Below, one piece after another: positions 8,160-16,761 of a stretch of DNA of 64,000 bases. The DNA comes from Amaricoccus macauensis_A (lineage in GTDB: Bacteria > Pseudomonadota > Alphaproteobacteria > Rhodobacterales > Rhodobacteraceae), in assembly GCF_049800915.1 (NCBI RefSeq), contig NZ_JBNAFY010000002.1:62001-126000 (forward strand), in the 5' to 3' direction. The translations under genes were made by a program, and so were the position numbers. Under the pieces are notes generated by a model that worked only from the letters and a program-made list of their open reading frames with translations, did no database searches and was not told where the DNA came from. Within the stretch, counting starts at the first letter, position 1; every line of letters begins with the position of its first letter.

Positions 8160-8492
8160 CTAGTGGCTGACGGTCTTGGAAAACACGTTGATCACGATGA
8201 CCCCGCAGATGATCAGGCCGAGCCCGAGGATCGCGGGGAGATCGAGTGCCTGTTTGGACCAGAACCAGGACACGAGCGCGATCAGGACGATGCCGAGACC
8301 CGACCAGATCGCATAGACGACGCCCGTGGGCATGACGCGCAGGGCAAAGGTCAGGAAGACGAAGGCGGTCGAATAGCCGATGACGGTGACGAGAGACGGC
8401 CAGAGGCGGGTGAAGCTCTGGGACTGGGCGAGGGCCGTGGTCGCGATGACTTCCGCAATGATGGCGATAAACAGCGAGGGATACGCGGGCAT
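8160..8492 (-). CDS. small multidrug resistance (SMR) efflux protein, EmrE/Qac type
   Basis: At 110 residues with four membrane helices, this is a full-length SMR protein. The essential membrane Glu is at position 14, in FIAIIAEVIATT, and helix 3 has the Tyr-Ala-Ile-Trp-Ser-Gly-Leu-Gly motif with the tryptophan typical of EmrE/Qac pumps rather than of the guanidinium exporters (Gdx/SugE). It should export lipophilic cations in exchange for protons as a dual-topology dimer. The ATG on 8490-8492 has GGAGACG upstream, so a longer in-frame extension is rejected. No second SMR subunit gene is adjacent, consistent with a homodimer. Confidence 0.9.
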   Translation of the reverse strand: MPAYPSLFIAIIAEVIATTALAQSQSFTRLWPSLVTVIGYSTAFVFLTFALRVMPTGVVYAIWSGLGIVLIALVSWFWSKQALDLPAILGLGLIICGVIVINVFSKTVSH

Positions 8493-8727
8493 CTGGGAAC
8501 GTCTCCGTTGCGGGCATTCATTGCATGACCGGACCCTCTTAGGGATGCCCGTCTTGCGGTGCAACGGATGGGGCGTCTCCGGGCTGTCACGCTTGGGAGA
8601 TGAACGGCAGAAAAATGCCGAACTGTTTCGAATGGGGGATCAATAGGTTTCTATGAAACGACTTGGTTTCGCTTTCGGCGTGGCTAGATTGAGGGAAACA
8701 GATCAACTCAACGAGGTTCAGCCTGCA

Positions 8728-9336
8728 ATGAACGAGATTTCCCCGATCGACGAACGGAGCGCCGAATACGCGGTTTCTCCCATCTTTCTCGAGCGCTGGT
8801 CCCCGCGGGCTTATGATGGCCAGCCGATGCCCGAAGACAAGCTGCTGACGGTTCTCGAGGCAGCGCATTGGGCGCCCTCGGCCTACAACGTTCAGCCCTG
8901 GCGGTTCATCTACGCGATCAAGGGAACGCCCGAGTTCGACCGGATGCTCGACCTGCTTGTTGAGTTCAACCAGGGATGGGCGAAGAACGCCGGCGCGCTG
9001 GTCTTCATCGTGTCGAAGACCCACAGCGCTCCTCCGGGTGCGGCGGAAGAAACCCCGAACTACAGCCATTCCTTCGATGCGGGCTCGGCCTGGGGGTTGA
9101 TGTCGATCCAAGCCCAGATCCTTGGGTATCACGCGCATGGCATGACGGGCCTGAAGTTCGACAAGATCCCGGAAACCTTGAACATTCCGGAAGGCTACCG
9201 CGTGGAGGCCGCATCCGCCATCGGCACGCAGGCCGCACCGGACGTGCTGCCCGAGGCGCTTCGGAAGAACGAGGTGCCGAGCAAGCGCCGTCCGCTTGAC
9301 GAAGTGGTCTTCAAGGGTGTCTTCGCGGCTGAATAG
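8728..9336 (+). CDS. nitroreductase family protein
   Basis: A 202-residue FMN-dependent nitroreductase-fold protein. The N-terminal FLERWSPRAYDGQPMP stretch (R-S-P-R-A-F type) and EAAHWAPSAYNVQPWRF (A-P-S-x-x-N-x-Q-P-W) are FMN-binding signatures of the family, and MTGLKFDK plus the C-terminal EVVFKGVF agree. Family members reduce nitro compounds, quinones or enoates with NAD(P)H; the substrate here is unknown. The ATG at 8728 has ACGAGG upstream and sits where family proteins begin; an in-frame ATG at 8653 would add 25 residues without homology. It has no operon partner with a related function; the Rdx gene follows by 45 bases. Confidence 0.9.
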   Translation: MNEISPIDERSAEYAVSPIFLERWSPRAYDGQPMPEDKLLTVLEAAHWAPSAYNVQPWRFIYAIKGTPEFDRMLDLLVEFNQGWAKNAGALVFIVSKTHSAPPGAAEETPNYSHSFDAGSAWGLMSIQAQILGYHAHGMTGLKFDKIPETLNIPEGYRVEAASAIGTQAAPDVLPEALRKNEVPSKRRPLDEVVFKGVFAAE

Positions 9337-9381
9337 TCCCGAGGGCTTGCGGGGCGCTTGAGGGCTGGGCAGGATGTGCCC

Positions 9382-9681
9382 ATGACCCAACCACGCCCTG
9401 CCGTCACGATCACCTATTGCAGCCTCTGCAACTGGCTCCTGCGCTCCGGATGGATGGCGCAGGAGCTGCTCTCGACCTTTTCGGAGGAACTCGGCTCGGT
9501 GACACTGGTGCCCGGCACCGGGGGGATCTTCGAGATCCGTCTCGATGACGAGTTGATCTGGGAGCGGAAACGCGACGGCGGGTTCCCCGACGTCAAGACG
9601 CTCAAACAGATGGTTCGGGACCGGATCTCACCGGATCGCAACCTGGGCCACGTGGATCGGCCGAGCGGACCGGCGGCTTGA
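9382..9681 (+). CDS. SelW/SelT-like Rdx family protein (Cys form)
   Basis: A 99-residue thioredoxin-fold protein of the Rdx (SelW/SelT/SelH) family. The redox motif CSLCNW lies right after the first beta strand (TITYCSLCNWLLR), with a Cys where eukaryotic SelW has selenocysteine. The GTGGIFEIRLDDELIWERKRDGGFP segment, cut here into its parts G-x-F-E-(I/V) and (L/I)-W-x-R-K-x-x-G-x-F-P, is highly typical. Function is thought to be thiol redox, with no fixed partner known. The start at 9382 has AGGATG upstream. It lies 45 bases after the nitroreductase gene and is followed by a strong bidirectional hairpin shared with the convergent putA. Confidence 0.88.
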   Translation: MTQPRPAVTITYCSLCNWLLRSGWMAQELLSTFSEELGSVTLVPGTGGIFEIRLDDELIWERKRDGGFPDVKTLKQMVRDRISPDRNLGHVDRPSGPAA

Positions 9682-9700
9682 ACTGAAGATTGGTTGATAG

Positions 9701-9730
9701 CGGCCCGGACGGGAATGTCCGGGCCGTTTC
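9701..9730. terminator. strong terminator between rdx-like gene and putA
   Basis: CGGCCCGGAC (9701-9710), six-base loop, GTCCGGGCCG (9717-9726), then TTTCC. The 10-bp perfect stem sits between two convergent genes, 20 bases past the plus-strand stop and 9 bases past the putA stop, so it can serve both. Confidence 0.8.
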
Positions 9731-9734
9731 CGTT

Positions 9735-12700
9735 CTACGAGGAGGCGAGCAGGTTGGCGTTGCCGCCTGCCGCGGTGGTGTCGATGCAGAGGTGGCGCTC
9801 GGCCACGTAGCGATCGGGTGCGAAGATTTCCGTCACCAGGGGCAGGATCGGACCGTCGCGCTCGGCAAGCTGTGTCCGCAACGCGCGGTTCCAGTCCGAT
9901 GCGCCGGCGGCGGATACAACCGCAATCCCGTGAAGGCTGGCCAGGGCTTTCGCATCGAGCGTGCCGTCGAAGGCCGCGACCGGTGCTCCGGCCTGGGCAA
10001 GCGGGGCTGCTGCCTCTTCGGCACCGGGCGCCACGATGACCGCACCGCAGCCTGCACCGAGAGCCTGCACGGCCTGTGCGAGCGCGATTTCCGCCGTGGG
10101 GCCCAGGCAGAGCACGGTGCCGCGGGCGAACATGCGGTAGCGGTTGCTCTCCCCGGTCGGTCCGGGGAGCGTTTGCGGCGACATGTCGAAGGCGGCGGCC
10201 TCCGTCAGTGCCTTGCGCACCTTGCCTCGCGCGCCGGAAAGGGCGGTGCGCAGGGCATGAACCTTGTCGGTCCGGGCCTCCCAGTTGCGCGCGTCGATCC
10301 CGTCGATGGCCTTCTGGACCTTCTCGGCGGCAACCTCCGCGCCGGTGGGGGGCTCAACGCTCGCGGCGGCTTCGGTCCGGCGGAACCGGGCAAGATAGAG
10401 CGGGCCGCCGGCCTTGGGTCCGGTTCCCGAAAGCCCCTCGCCGCCGAAGGGCTGGGAGCCGACGATGGCGCCGATCTGGTTGCGGTTCACGTAGATATTG
10501 CCCACGTGCACGCGCTCGACGATCTGCTGGACGCGGTCGTCGATCCGGGTGTGAAGCCCGAAGGTGAGGCCATAACCGCGGGCGTTGATCGCATCCACCA
10601 CCTTGTCGATGTCACGGGCCTTGAAGGTCGCGACATGCAGGACGGGGCCGAAGATCTCGCGCTCCATCTGCTCAATGCCGGTCACGGCGACCACGGCCGG
10701 GGTGACGAAATTGCCGCCCGAGGGAGCGGGCAGGCGCTTGAGCAGGCGCCCTTCCTTCTCGCAGGTTTCCACATAGGCGGAGATGTCCTCCATCGCCTCC
10801 GTGTCGATCACCGGGGAGACATCCGTTTCCGGGTTCCAGGGGTCCCCGATCGAGAGTGCATCCATCGCCCCTTCGAGCATTTCGAGAAGCCGGTGGCGGG
10901 CCTCCTCCTGCACGTAGAGCACCCGGAGCGCCGAGCAGCGTTGACCGGCGGACTGGAAGGACGAGATCAGGATGTCGCGCACCGCCTGCTCGGCCAGTGC
11001 GGTCGAGTCGACAATCATCGCGTTCAGCCCGCCGGTTTCGGCGATAAGCACGGCGTCCGGCCCGGCGTTCTGTGCGAGTGTCTTGTGGATGATCTGCGCG
11101 ACCTGCGTCGAGCCGGTGAAGCAGACGCCCGCAATGCGCGGATCGGAGGTGAGCGGCCCGCCGACATTGGGGCCATCTCCGGGCAGAAGCTGGAGGGCTG
11201 CCGGTGGCAGGCCCGCCTCGCGCATGAGTTCCACCGCACGGGTGGCGATGAGCGGGGTCTGCTCCGCAGGTTTGGCGAGGACGGCATTTCCCGCACCGAG
11301 AGCCGCGGCGATCTGCCCGGTGAAGATCGCGAGCGGGAAGTTCCAGGGGCTGATGCAGACGAAGACGCCGCGTCCGCCGCCCGGTTCCTCGGCCTCGAGC
11401 CGCTCGGCCTCGTTGGCGTAGTAGCGGAGGAAGTCCACCGCCTCGCGCACCTCCGAGATGCCGTCGAGCAGCATCTTGCCGGCCTCGCGGGTGGTAATGG
11501 CGGTAAGCTCGGCGGTATTTTCCTCGTAGAGATCGGCTGTGCGGCGCAGGATGGCGGCGCGCTCGGATGCCGGGCGCGTGGCCCAGTCGTCAAAGCCCGC
11601 GACGGCGGCATCGATGGCGGCCGAAACGTCCTCGGGGGTTGCCTCCTGCACCTGGCCCACGATGCGTGTGCTGTCCGCGGGGGAGGTCATTTCGCGCACC
11701 GGGCCCTGGGGTTCCGCGCCGCTTGCCAGCATCGGGGCGGCTTTCCAGGTCTTGTCGGCGAAGGCTTCGCGCTCGGCATGGAGCGGGAGGATGGAGGCGG
11801 GTTCGTTCACCCGGTAGCCGCGCGAGTTCTCCCGCTCGGGCGCGAAGAGCTCCAGCGGCTTGCGGATCTTCGGATTGGCGATTGCCTCGCCGAGGCTCTC
11901 CACCTGGGCGACCGGGTCCTGGGCGATGCGTTCGGCCGGGATCGAGCTGTCGACGATCTGGTTGACGAAGGAGGAGTTCGCGCCGTTCTCCAGGAGGCGG
12001 CGGACGAGATAAGCCAGAAGGTCGCGATGCGCGCCAACAGGGGCATAGATCCGGCAGCGGGTGTTGTTGCTCTCCTTCACGATGCCATGGAGGCTTTCGC
12101 CCATGCCGTGCAGGCGCTGGAACTCGTAGCTGCTCGTGTCGCTGCCGGCCATCGAGACGATCGCGGCGCAGGTATGGGCGTTGTGCGTGGCGAACTGGGG
12201 GTAGATCCGGTCGCGGTAGCCGAGCAGTTTGGCGGCGCAGGCCATGTAGCTCACGTCCGTGTTCACCTTCCGGGTGTAGACCGGGAAGCCGTTGGTGCCC
12301 ATTTCCTGCGCAAGCTTGATCTCGGTGTCCCAGTAGGCGCCCTTCACGAGGCGGACCATGATCTTGCGATCGAGCCGGGTTGCGAGATCATGGAGCCAGT
12401 CGATCACCGGGCCGGCGCGGCGGCCATAGGCCTGCACCACGACGCCGAACCCGTCCCAGCCCTCGAGCGCGGGATCGGACAGCATGGCCTCGATGACGTC
12501 GAGCGAGAGGTCGAGCCGGTCCTGTTCCTCGGCGTCGATGTTGAAGCCGATCCCGGCCTTGGCGGCCTGGCGGGCCAGCGCGGTCGCGCGCGGGACGAGT
12601 TCGGTCATCACCGCTTCGCGGTGGGTGTATTCGTAGCGCGGGTGCAGGGCGGAAAGCTTGACCGAGATGCCGGGGCTCGTGCTCACGCTGCCCTTTGCCT

Positions 12701-13397
12701 GCTTGGCGATGGCCGCGATGGCGTCCGCATAGGCCTTCTGGTAGCGCAGCGCGTCATCGTCGGTGCGCGCGGCCTCGCCCAGCATGTCGTAGCTGTAGGT
12801 GTAGCCCCGCTTTTCCCATTCGCGGGCGTTCCTGAGCCCTTCCTCGATGGTCTGGCCGAGGACGAACTGGCGGCCCAGCACCTTCATGGACTGGCTGACG
12901 GCGGTGCGCACGACCGGCTCGCCCATGCGTTTCACGAGGCTGCGGAGCGCGCGGGCCGGACCCTTGGGGCTTTCATCGAGCACCTTGCCGGTGAGCATGA
13001 GCGCCCAGGTGGAGGCATTGACGAGGGACGAGGAGGAGTGGCCGAGGTGTGTGCCCCAGTCGGAGGGCGCGATCTTGTCCTCGATCAGGTCGTCGATGGT
13101 TTCGGCATCGGGCACGCGCAGGAGCGCCTCGGCAAGGCACATCAGGCCGACGCCCTCCGAGGTGGAGAGCCCGTATTCCGCGAGGAAAGCCTCCATCATG
13201 GTGGGTGAGGTTTCCTTGCGGACCCGCTCGACGTAGCTCGCCCCCAAGGATGCGACCTTCTCGCGCTCGGTCTGGCTCAGCGGAATGCTGGCCGCGAGGT
13301 CATGGACGATCTTTGCCTCGTCCGCGATGTAATTCTCCCGCACGCGGGCGCGTAGTTTCTGTCCGTCTTGCACAATCTGGTCCATGATCGCTCCCAT
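9735..13397 (-). CDS. putA: bifunctional proline dehydrogenase / L-glutamate gamma-semialdehyde dehydrogenase PutA
   Basis: PutA oxidises proline to glutamate in two steps, feeding electrons from its FAD to quinone and channelling pyrroline-5-carboxylate to the second active site. This 1220-residue copy has the proline dehydrogenase barrel at about 130-480 with YRRLLENGANSSFVNQ-type substrate/FAD residues (seen here as VRRLLENGANSSF), and the aldehyde dehydrogenase domain at about 515-980 with the catalytic Cys near 821 (QSAGQRCSAL) and Glu near 787 (AETGGL). A further 240 residues end in the conserved C-terminal motif of long PutAs. No ribbon-helix-helix domain precedes the barrel, so it is not a DNA-binding trifunctional form. 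AAGGGGGA before the ATG on 13395-13397 fixes the start. No Lrp-type putR lies next to it. Confidence 0.96.
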   Translation of the reverse strand: MGAIMDQIVQDGQKLRARVRENYIADEAKIVHDLAASIPLSQTEREKVASLGASYVERVRKETSPTMMEAFLAEYGLSTSEGVGLMCLAEALLRVPDAETIDDLIEDKIAPSDWGTHLGHSSSSLVNASTWALMLTGKVLDESPKGPARALRSLVKRMGEPVVRTAVSQSMKVLGRQFVLGQTIEEGLRNAREWEKRGYTYSYDMLGEAARTDDDALRYQKAYADAIAAIAKQAKGSVSTSPGISVKLSALHPRYEYTHREAVMTELVPRATALARQAAKAGIGFNIDAEEQDRLDLSLDVIEAMLSDPALEGWDGFGVVVQAYGRRAGPVIDWLHDLATRLDRKIMVRLVKGAYWDTEIKLAQEMGTNGFPVYTRKVNTDVSYMACAAKLLGYRDRIYPQFATHNAHTCAAIVSMAGSDTSSYEFQRLHGMGESLHGIVKESNNTRCRIYAPVGAHRDLLAYLVRRLLENGANSSFVNQIVDSSIPAERIAQDPVAQVESLGEAIANPKIRKPLELFAPERENSRGYRVNEPASILPLHAEREAFADKTWKAAPMLASGAEPQGPVREMTSPADSTRIVGQVQEATPEDVSAAIDAAVAGFDDWATRPASERAAILRRTADLYEENTAELTAITTREAGKMLLDGISEVREAVDFLRYYANEAERLEAEEPGGGRGVFVCISPWNFPLAIFTGQIAAALGAGNAVLAKPAEQTPLIATRAVELMREAGLPPAALQLLPGDGPNVGGPLTSDPRIAGVCFTGSTQVAQIIHKTLAQNAGPDAVLIAETGGLNAMIVDSTALAEQAVRDILISSFQSAGQRCSALRVLYVQEEARHRLLEMLEGAMDALSIGDPWNPETDVSPVIDTEAMEDISAYVETCEKEGRLLKRLPAPSGGNFVTPAVVAVTGIEQMEREIFGPVLHVATFKARDIDKVVDAINARGYGLTFGLHTRIDDRVQQIVERVHVGNIYVNRNQIGAIVGSQPFGGEGLSGTGPKAGGPLYLARFRRTEAAASVEPPTGAEVAAEKVQKAIDGIDARNWEARTDKVHALRTALSGARGKVRKALTEAAAFDMSPQTLPGPTGESNRYRMFARGTVLCLGPTAEIALAQAVQALGAGCGAVIVAPGAEEAAAPLAQAGAPVAAFDGTLDAKALASLHGIAVVSAAGASDWNRALRTQLAERDGPILPLVTEIFAPDRYVAERHLCIDTTAAGGNANLLASS

Positions 13398-13498
13398 TTC
13401 GTCCCCCTTTGTCTCGCAACCGGTGCACGAGCCTTGCGACATTTCTGCACGCTAACTGAGTCGTTGCTGCATGAACACGCCCCAGGCCTGCTAATTTT

Positions 13499-14440
13499 TC
13501 AGATGATGCCCGTCATGCGGGCGGCAAGTGTTGCGGCACTCAGATCTTCCGAGGCCATGCCCACCGCCTTGAAGATCGTGATCTCGTCATCCGACCCGCG
13601 CCCGTCCTTCGTGCCGCGGCAGAGGTCGAAGAGAGTGGCCTCGATGTCGTCCTCCGCGATCGCACCGCTTTCGAGCGGCAAGAGCAGCTCACCACTCTCG
13701 GTGCGGGCGTGGTCGGTGTCGATGAAGATCCGGCCCCGTTGCATCGCCGCGTCGTCCGTTTCGCGCATGTCGGGTGTGAAGCTGCCGATCAGGTCCAGGT
13801 GCGCTCCCGGCTTGAGCCAAGCCCCGCGCACGACGGGTTCGCGCGCGAGCGTGGCGCAGGTGACGATGTCGGCCTCGCGGACCGCCGCCTCGAGATTGTG
13901 CGCGACGCGGGCATCCAGTCCGGCCGCACGCAGTTCCGCCACAAGGGTTTCGGCGTTCGCCGCGCGGCGGGACCAGACCTCGGTGATGCCGATGTCGAGC
14001 ACGGCGCCGTAGGCGTGGGGAATGTTCGCGCCTACGCGGCCCGCGCCGACGACGAGGTGCCGGGTGGCGTCCTTCCGCGCGAGTTTCGCCGCGCCAAGCG
14101 CCGAGGCGGCAGCGGTGCGGCGCGCGGTCAGCTCACCGCCGTCGAGGATCAGCCGGTGCTGTCCGGTCTCGCGGTCGAACAGCAGGTAGGTCGAGGAAAT
14201 CGCGGGCAGGCCCCGCTCCGAATTGCCCGGATGAACATTGACCAGCTTGACCCCGCCCCAGCCGCTATCGAGCCAGGCGGGCATGAGTAGCAGGACGTCA
14301 TCCGGTCCGGCGGTGTTTGCCATGTGGTGGTGGTGACGCAGGGGCGAGGTGACATCGGTGCGAAAGCCCGCCTCCAGAGCCTCGATGAGCTCCTTCCAGG
14401 GCAGGGCGGCGCGTGTTTCTTCGGCGGAGAGGATTTTCAT
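13499..14440 (-). CDS. ornithine cyclodeaminase / mu-crystallin family protein
   Basis: A 313-residue member of the OCD/mu-crystallin family, NAD(P)-dependent enzymes that include ornithine cyclodeaminase, alanine dehydrogenase and delta-1-pyrroline-2-carboxylate reductase. The Rossmann segment HLVVGAGRVGANI (about 127-139) and the SR(R)A region (VWSRRA) for cofactor binding are visible, together with the GGVKLVNVHPGN and GGELTARRTAAAS active-site elements. Sitting between putA and a coupled regulator, a pyrroline-2-carboxylate reductase feeding proline into PutA is the best guess, but an OCD or ketimine reductase role is not excluded. Its start overlaps the stop of the upstream regulator by four bases (ATGA), so the two are translationally coupled; 101 bases separate it from putA. 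Confidence 0.87.
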   Translation of the reverse strand: MKILSAEETRAALPWKELIEALEAGFRTDVTSPLRHHHHMANTAGPDDVLLLMPAWLDSGWGGVKLVNVHPGNSERGLPAISSTYLLFDRETGQHRLILDGGELTARRTAAASALGAAKLARKDATRHLVVGAGRVGANIPHAYGAVLDIGITEVWSRRAANAETLVAELRAAGLDARVAHNLEAAVREADIVTCATLAREPVVRGAWLKPGAHLDLIGSFTPDMRETDDAAMQRGRIFIDTDHARTESGELLLPLESGAIAEDDIEATLFDLCRGTKDGRGSDDEITIFKAVGMASEDLSAATLAARMTGII

Positions 14441-15117
14441 GCCGGGTCCAGCCCATCACAGATCCACAGGACGACTGCGGGCTCCTCGCTGAGCGAGATC
14501 ACCGCGTGACCGAGCGCACTGTCGAAGGCGAGGCTGTCGCCTTTCTCGAGCCGTGCCGGGGCGTAATGCTCGAGATGCACCTCGACGGTTCCGCTTTCGA
14601 CGACCAGTTGCTCGTGTCCGGCATGGGCCAGCAGCGGGCCGAAATCCTCGAGGCTGCTCCGAAGGATCTCGGTGCGCAGGACCATGAAGGGATTCTGCGC
14701 GGTGTCGTCGCAGAGGAAGGTGTAGCGGTAATGTGGGGTTTCGAGCGTGCGGCCGGTTCCGGCGCGGGTGACGGACCGCCAGCCGCTGAACCGGCTGCGG
14801 GTGCCATAGCCGAGCAACTCGCGAATGCCGATGCCGAAACCCGCGCAGATGTTCGAGATCACGTCGTAGGTGGGCGAGAGCGAGCCATTCTCGATACGCG
14901 AGAGCGTCGCGGCCGAAACCGAGCATTCCGCCGCCGCCGCGCGCAGGGTGAGCCCCCTGTCCTTGCGCAGAAGCGCGAGGCTCTGGCCGATATTCACCGG
15001 CGGAAGCGGCGGGCCGTCGAGATCGGCGCGCAGGGCATCGACCTTTCGGACCGCCCCTGACGAGCCTTCGTCCGGGGCACGGGTTTCGGCGCTCCCGGAC
15101 TGATGCGACGCTTCCAT
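14437..15117 (-). CDS. XRE family transcriptional regulator with cupin domain
   Basis: A 226-residue regulator with an N-terminal helix-turn-helix of the XRE type (about 45-100; LALLRKDRGLTLRAAAAECS, then SVSAATLSRIENGSLSPTYD) and a C-terminal cupin sensor domain (about 120-220). Such HTH-cupin proteins often control amino acid, polyamine or organic acid catabolism by binding a small molecule in the cupin. The ATG at 15115-15117 has GGAGAAACG upstream. It overlaps the OCD-family gene by ATGA. A perfect 14-bp palindrome lies 82 bases upstream in the gap shared with glcD, so it may control itself and possibly glcDEF; that is inference. Confidence 0.88.
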   Translation of the reverse strand: MEASHQSGSAETRAPDEGSSGAVRKVDALRADLDGPPLPPVNIGQSLALLRKDRGLTLRAAAAECSVSAATLSRIENGSLSPTYDVISNICAGFGIGIRELLGYGTRSRFSGWRSVTRAGTGRTLETPHYRYTFLCDDTAQNPFMVLRTEILRSSLEDFGPLLAHAGHEQLVVESGTVEVHLEHYAPARLEKGDSLAFDSALGHAVISLSEEPAVVLWICDGLDPA

Positions 15118-15166
15118 GGGGCGTTTCTCCTGAGAATCGGCATGATGGTTCGGATGCAAGGACTAT

Positions 15167-15176
15167 GACTGCAGTC
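15167..15176. promoter_or_regulatory. 10-bp palindrome upstream of the XRE-cupin gene
   Basis: GACTGCAGTC is a perfect palindrome 50 bases before the regulator start. Short palindromes of this length arise by chance in GC-rich DNA, so it is a secondary candidate to the 14-bp one at 15199. Confidence 0.25.
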
Positions 15177-15198
15177 TGTTGCTGATGCAATGGTTTTG

Positions 15199-15212
15199 TT
15201 GCGTATACGCAA
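15199..15212. promoter_or_regulatory. 14-bp perfect palindrome in the XRE-cupin / glcD divergent region
   Basis: TTGCGTATACGCAA is a perfect palindrome set in an AT-richer patch (TTTTG before, AATAG after). It lies 82 bases from the regulator start and 95 bases from glcD, a place suited to a shared operator. HTH-cupin regulators commonly bind such dyads near their own gene. Confidence 0.55.
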
Positions 15213-15306
15213 AATAGTTGCAGCATGACGGTGGGTGAGAGCGTACTTGGCACGCACCGTTTGACGGCCTACCCTTAGGAAAAGGCCATCCTGGAGGAAG
15301 CCCCCG

Positions 15307-16758
15307 ATGCAGATGCCGGAGCCCGATGCGGCCATTCTGGCGCGCAAGGCAGATATTGTCCGCCAGCTCGAGACCCTTGTGCAGAGAGGTGCAGTGGTGT
15401 CCGATCCGATCGAGACCCGCGCCTATGAATGCGACGCGCTGACCGCCTATCGCTGTCCGCCGCTCGCCGTTGTGTTGCCATCGTCGACCGAGGAGGTTTC
15501 GAAGGTCCTGGCCTTCTGCCATGGGGAGGGCATTCCGGTGGTGCCGCGCGGGGCGGGGACGAGCCTTGCGGGCGGATCGCTGCCCACGGCCGATTGCGTG
15601 GTGCTCGGCGTGGCGCGGCTGACGGATGTGCTGGAAACCGACTACGACAACCGTTTCATCCGGGTGCAGTCGGGCCGAACCAATCTGAGCGTGACCGGGG
15701 CGGTGGAGGCGGAGGGATATTTCTACGCGCCTGATCCGTCGAGCCAGCTTGCCTGCGCCATCGCGGGAAATATCGCGATGAATTCGGGCGGCGCGCATTG
15801 TCTCAAATACGGCGTCACGACTAACAACCTGCTCGGGGTCACGATGGTGCTGATGGACGGCACGGTGGTCGAACTTGGCGGGGCGCATCTCGATGCGCCG
15901 GGATATGACCTGCTGGGGCTCGTCTGCGGCTCGGAGGGCCAGCTTGGCGTCGTCACCGAGGCAACGTTGCGTATCCTGAAGAAGCCCGAAGGGGCGCGGC
16001 CCGTGCTCATGGGGTTCGGGTCGAGCGAGGTGGCGGGCGCCTGTGTCTCGGACATCATCAAGGCCGGTATCCTGCCGGTGGCGATCGAGTTCATGGACGG
16101 GCCGTGCATCCGCGCCTGCGAGGATTTCGCCAAGGCCGGCTATCCTGACGTGCCCGCGCTTCTGATCGTTGAGGTGGAGGGCTCCGAGCCCGAGATCGCC
16201 GAACAGCTCGAGCGCATCATCGAGATCGCGCGCCGTCATGATCCGCTGGAACTGCGCGAAAGCGGCTCGGCGGAGGAATCCGCGCTGATCTGGAAGGGAC
16301 GCAAGGCGGCCTTCGGGGCGATGGGCCAGATTGCCGATTACATCTGCCTCGACGGCACGATTCCGGTGAGCGAGCTTCCTTACGTTCTGCGCCGGATCGG
16401 TGAGTTGACCGAGAGCTACGGGCTCGGTGTCGCCAATGTCTTCCATGCGGGTGATGGCAACATGCATCCGCTCCTGCTCTACAATGCGAACACACCGGGC
16501 GAACTGGAAAAGGCCGAGGCGCTGGGCGCGGACATCCTCCGGCTCTGTGTCGAGGTGGGGGGGTGTCTCACCGGCGAGCATGGCGTGGGTGTGGAGAAGC
16601 GCGACCTGATGAACCACCAGTATGCGCCTGCGGATCTCGAGGCGCAGCTTCGGGTGAAGGACGTGTTCGATCCGGGCTGGCTGCTCAATCCCGCCAAGGT
16701 CTTTCCGCTGGAGGCGAGCGAAGGCCGGCGGTCGCATCCGCATTCAGACGCCGCCTGA
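15307..16758 (+). CDS. glcD: glycolate oxidase subunit GlcD
   Basis: GlcD is the FAD-binding catalytic subunit of the three-part glycolate oxidase GlcDEF, which oxidises glycolate to glyoxylate. This 483-residue copy has the FAD-4 motif PRGAGTSLAGG (80-90), the NIAMNSGG and GSEGQLGVVTEATL segments, and the C-terminal catalytic motifs HAGDGNMHP (380-388) and GEHGVG (423-428). Length is usual. The ATG at 15307 follows GGAGGAAG. glcE starts 3 bases after its stop and glcF 6 bases after glcE, so all three form one operon. In marine heterotrophs this operon supports growth on algal glycolate; that role here is inferred from the family. Confidence 0.96.
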   Translation: MQMPEPDAAILARKADIVRQLETLVQRGAVVSDPIETRAYECDALTAYRCPPLAVVLPSSTEEVSKVLAFCHGEGIPVVPRGAGTSLAGGSLPTADCVVLGVARLTDVLETDYDNRFIRVQSGRTNLSVTGAVEAEGYFYAPDPSSQLACAIAGNIAMNSGGAHCLKYGVTTNNLLGVTMVLMDGTVVELGGAHLDAPGYDLLGLVCGSEGQLGVVTEATLRILKKPEGARPVLMGFGSSEVAGACVSDIIKAGILPVAIEFMDGPCIRACEDFAKAGYPDVPALLIVEVEGSEPEIAEQLERIIEIARRHDPLELRESGSAEESALIWKGRKAAFGAMGQIADYICLDGTIPVSELPYVLRRIGELTESYGLGVANVFHAGDGNMHPLLLYNANTPGELEKAEALGADILRLCVEVGGCLTGEHGVGVEKRDLMNHQYAPADLEAQLRVKDVFDPGWLLNPAKVFPLEASEGRRSHPHSDAA

Positions 16759-16761
16759 TCC

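Noticed and set aside
9690..13208. Very long plus-strand open frame opposite putA (over 1100 codons)
   Set aside because: It mirrors putA codons in a GC-rich genome, has no recognisable domain and a composition rich in Gly, Arg, His and Asp; putA on the other strand is unmistakable.
15118..15306. Riboswitch upstream of glcD
   Set aside because: No conserved multi-helix pattern is visible; the dyad reads better as a DNA operator.
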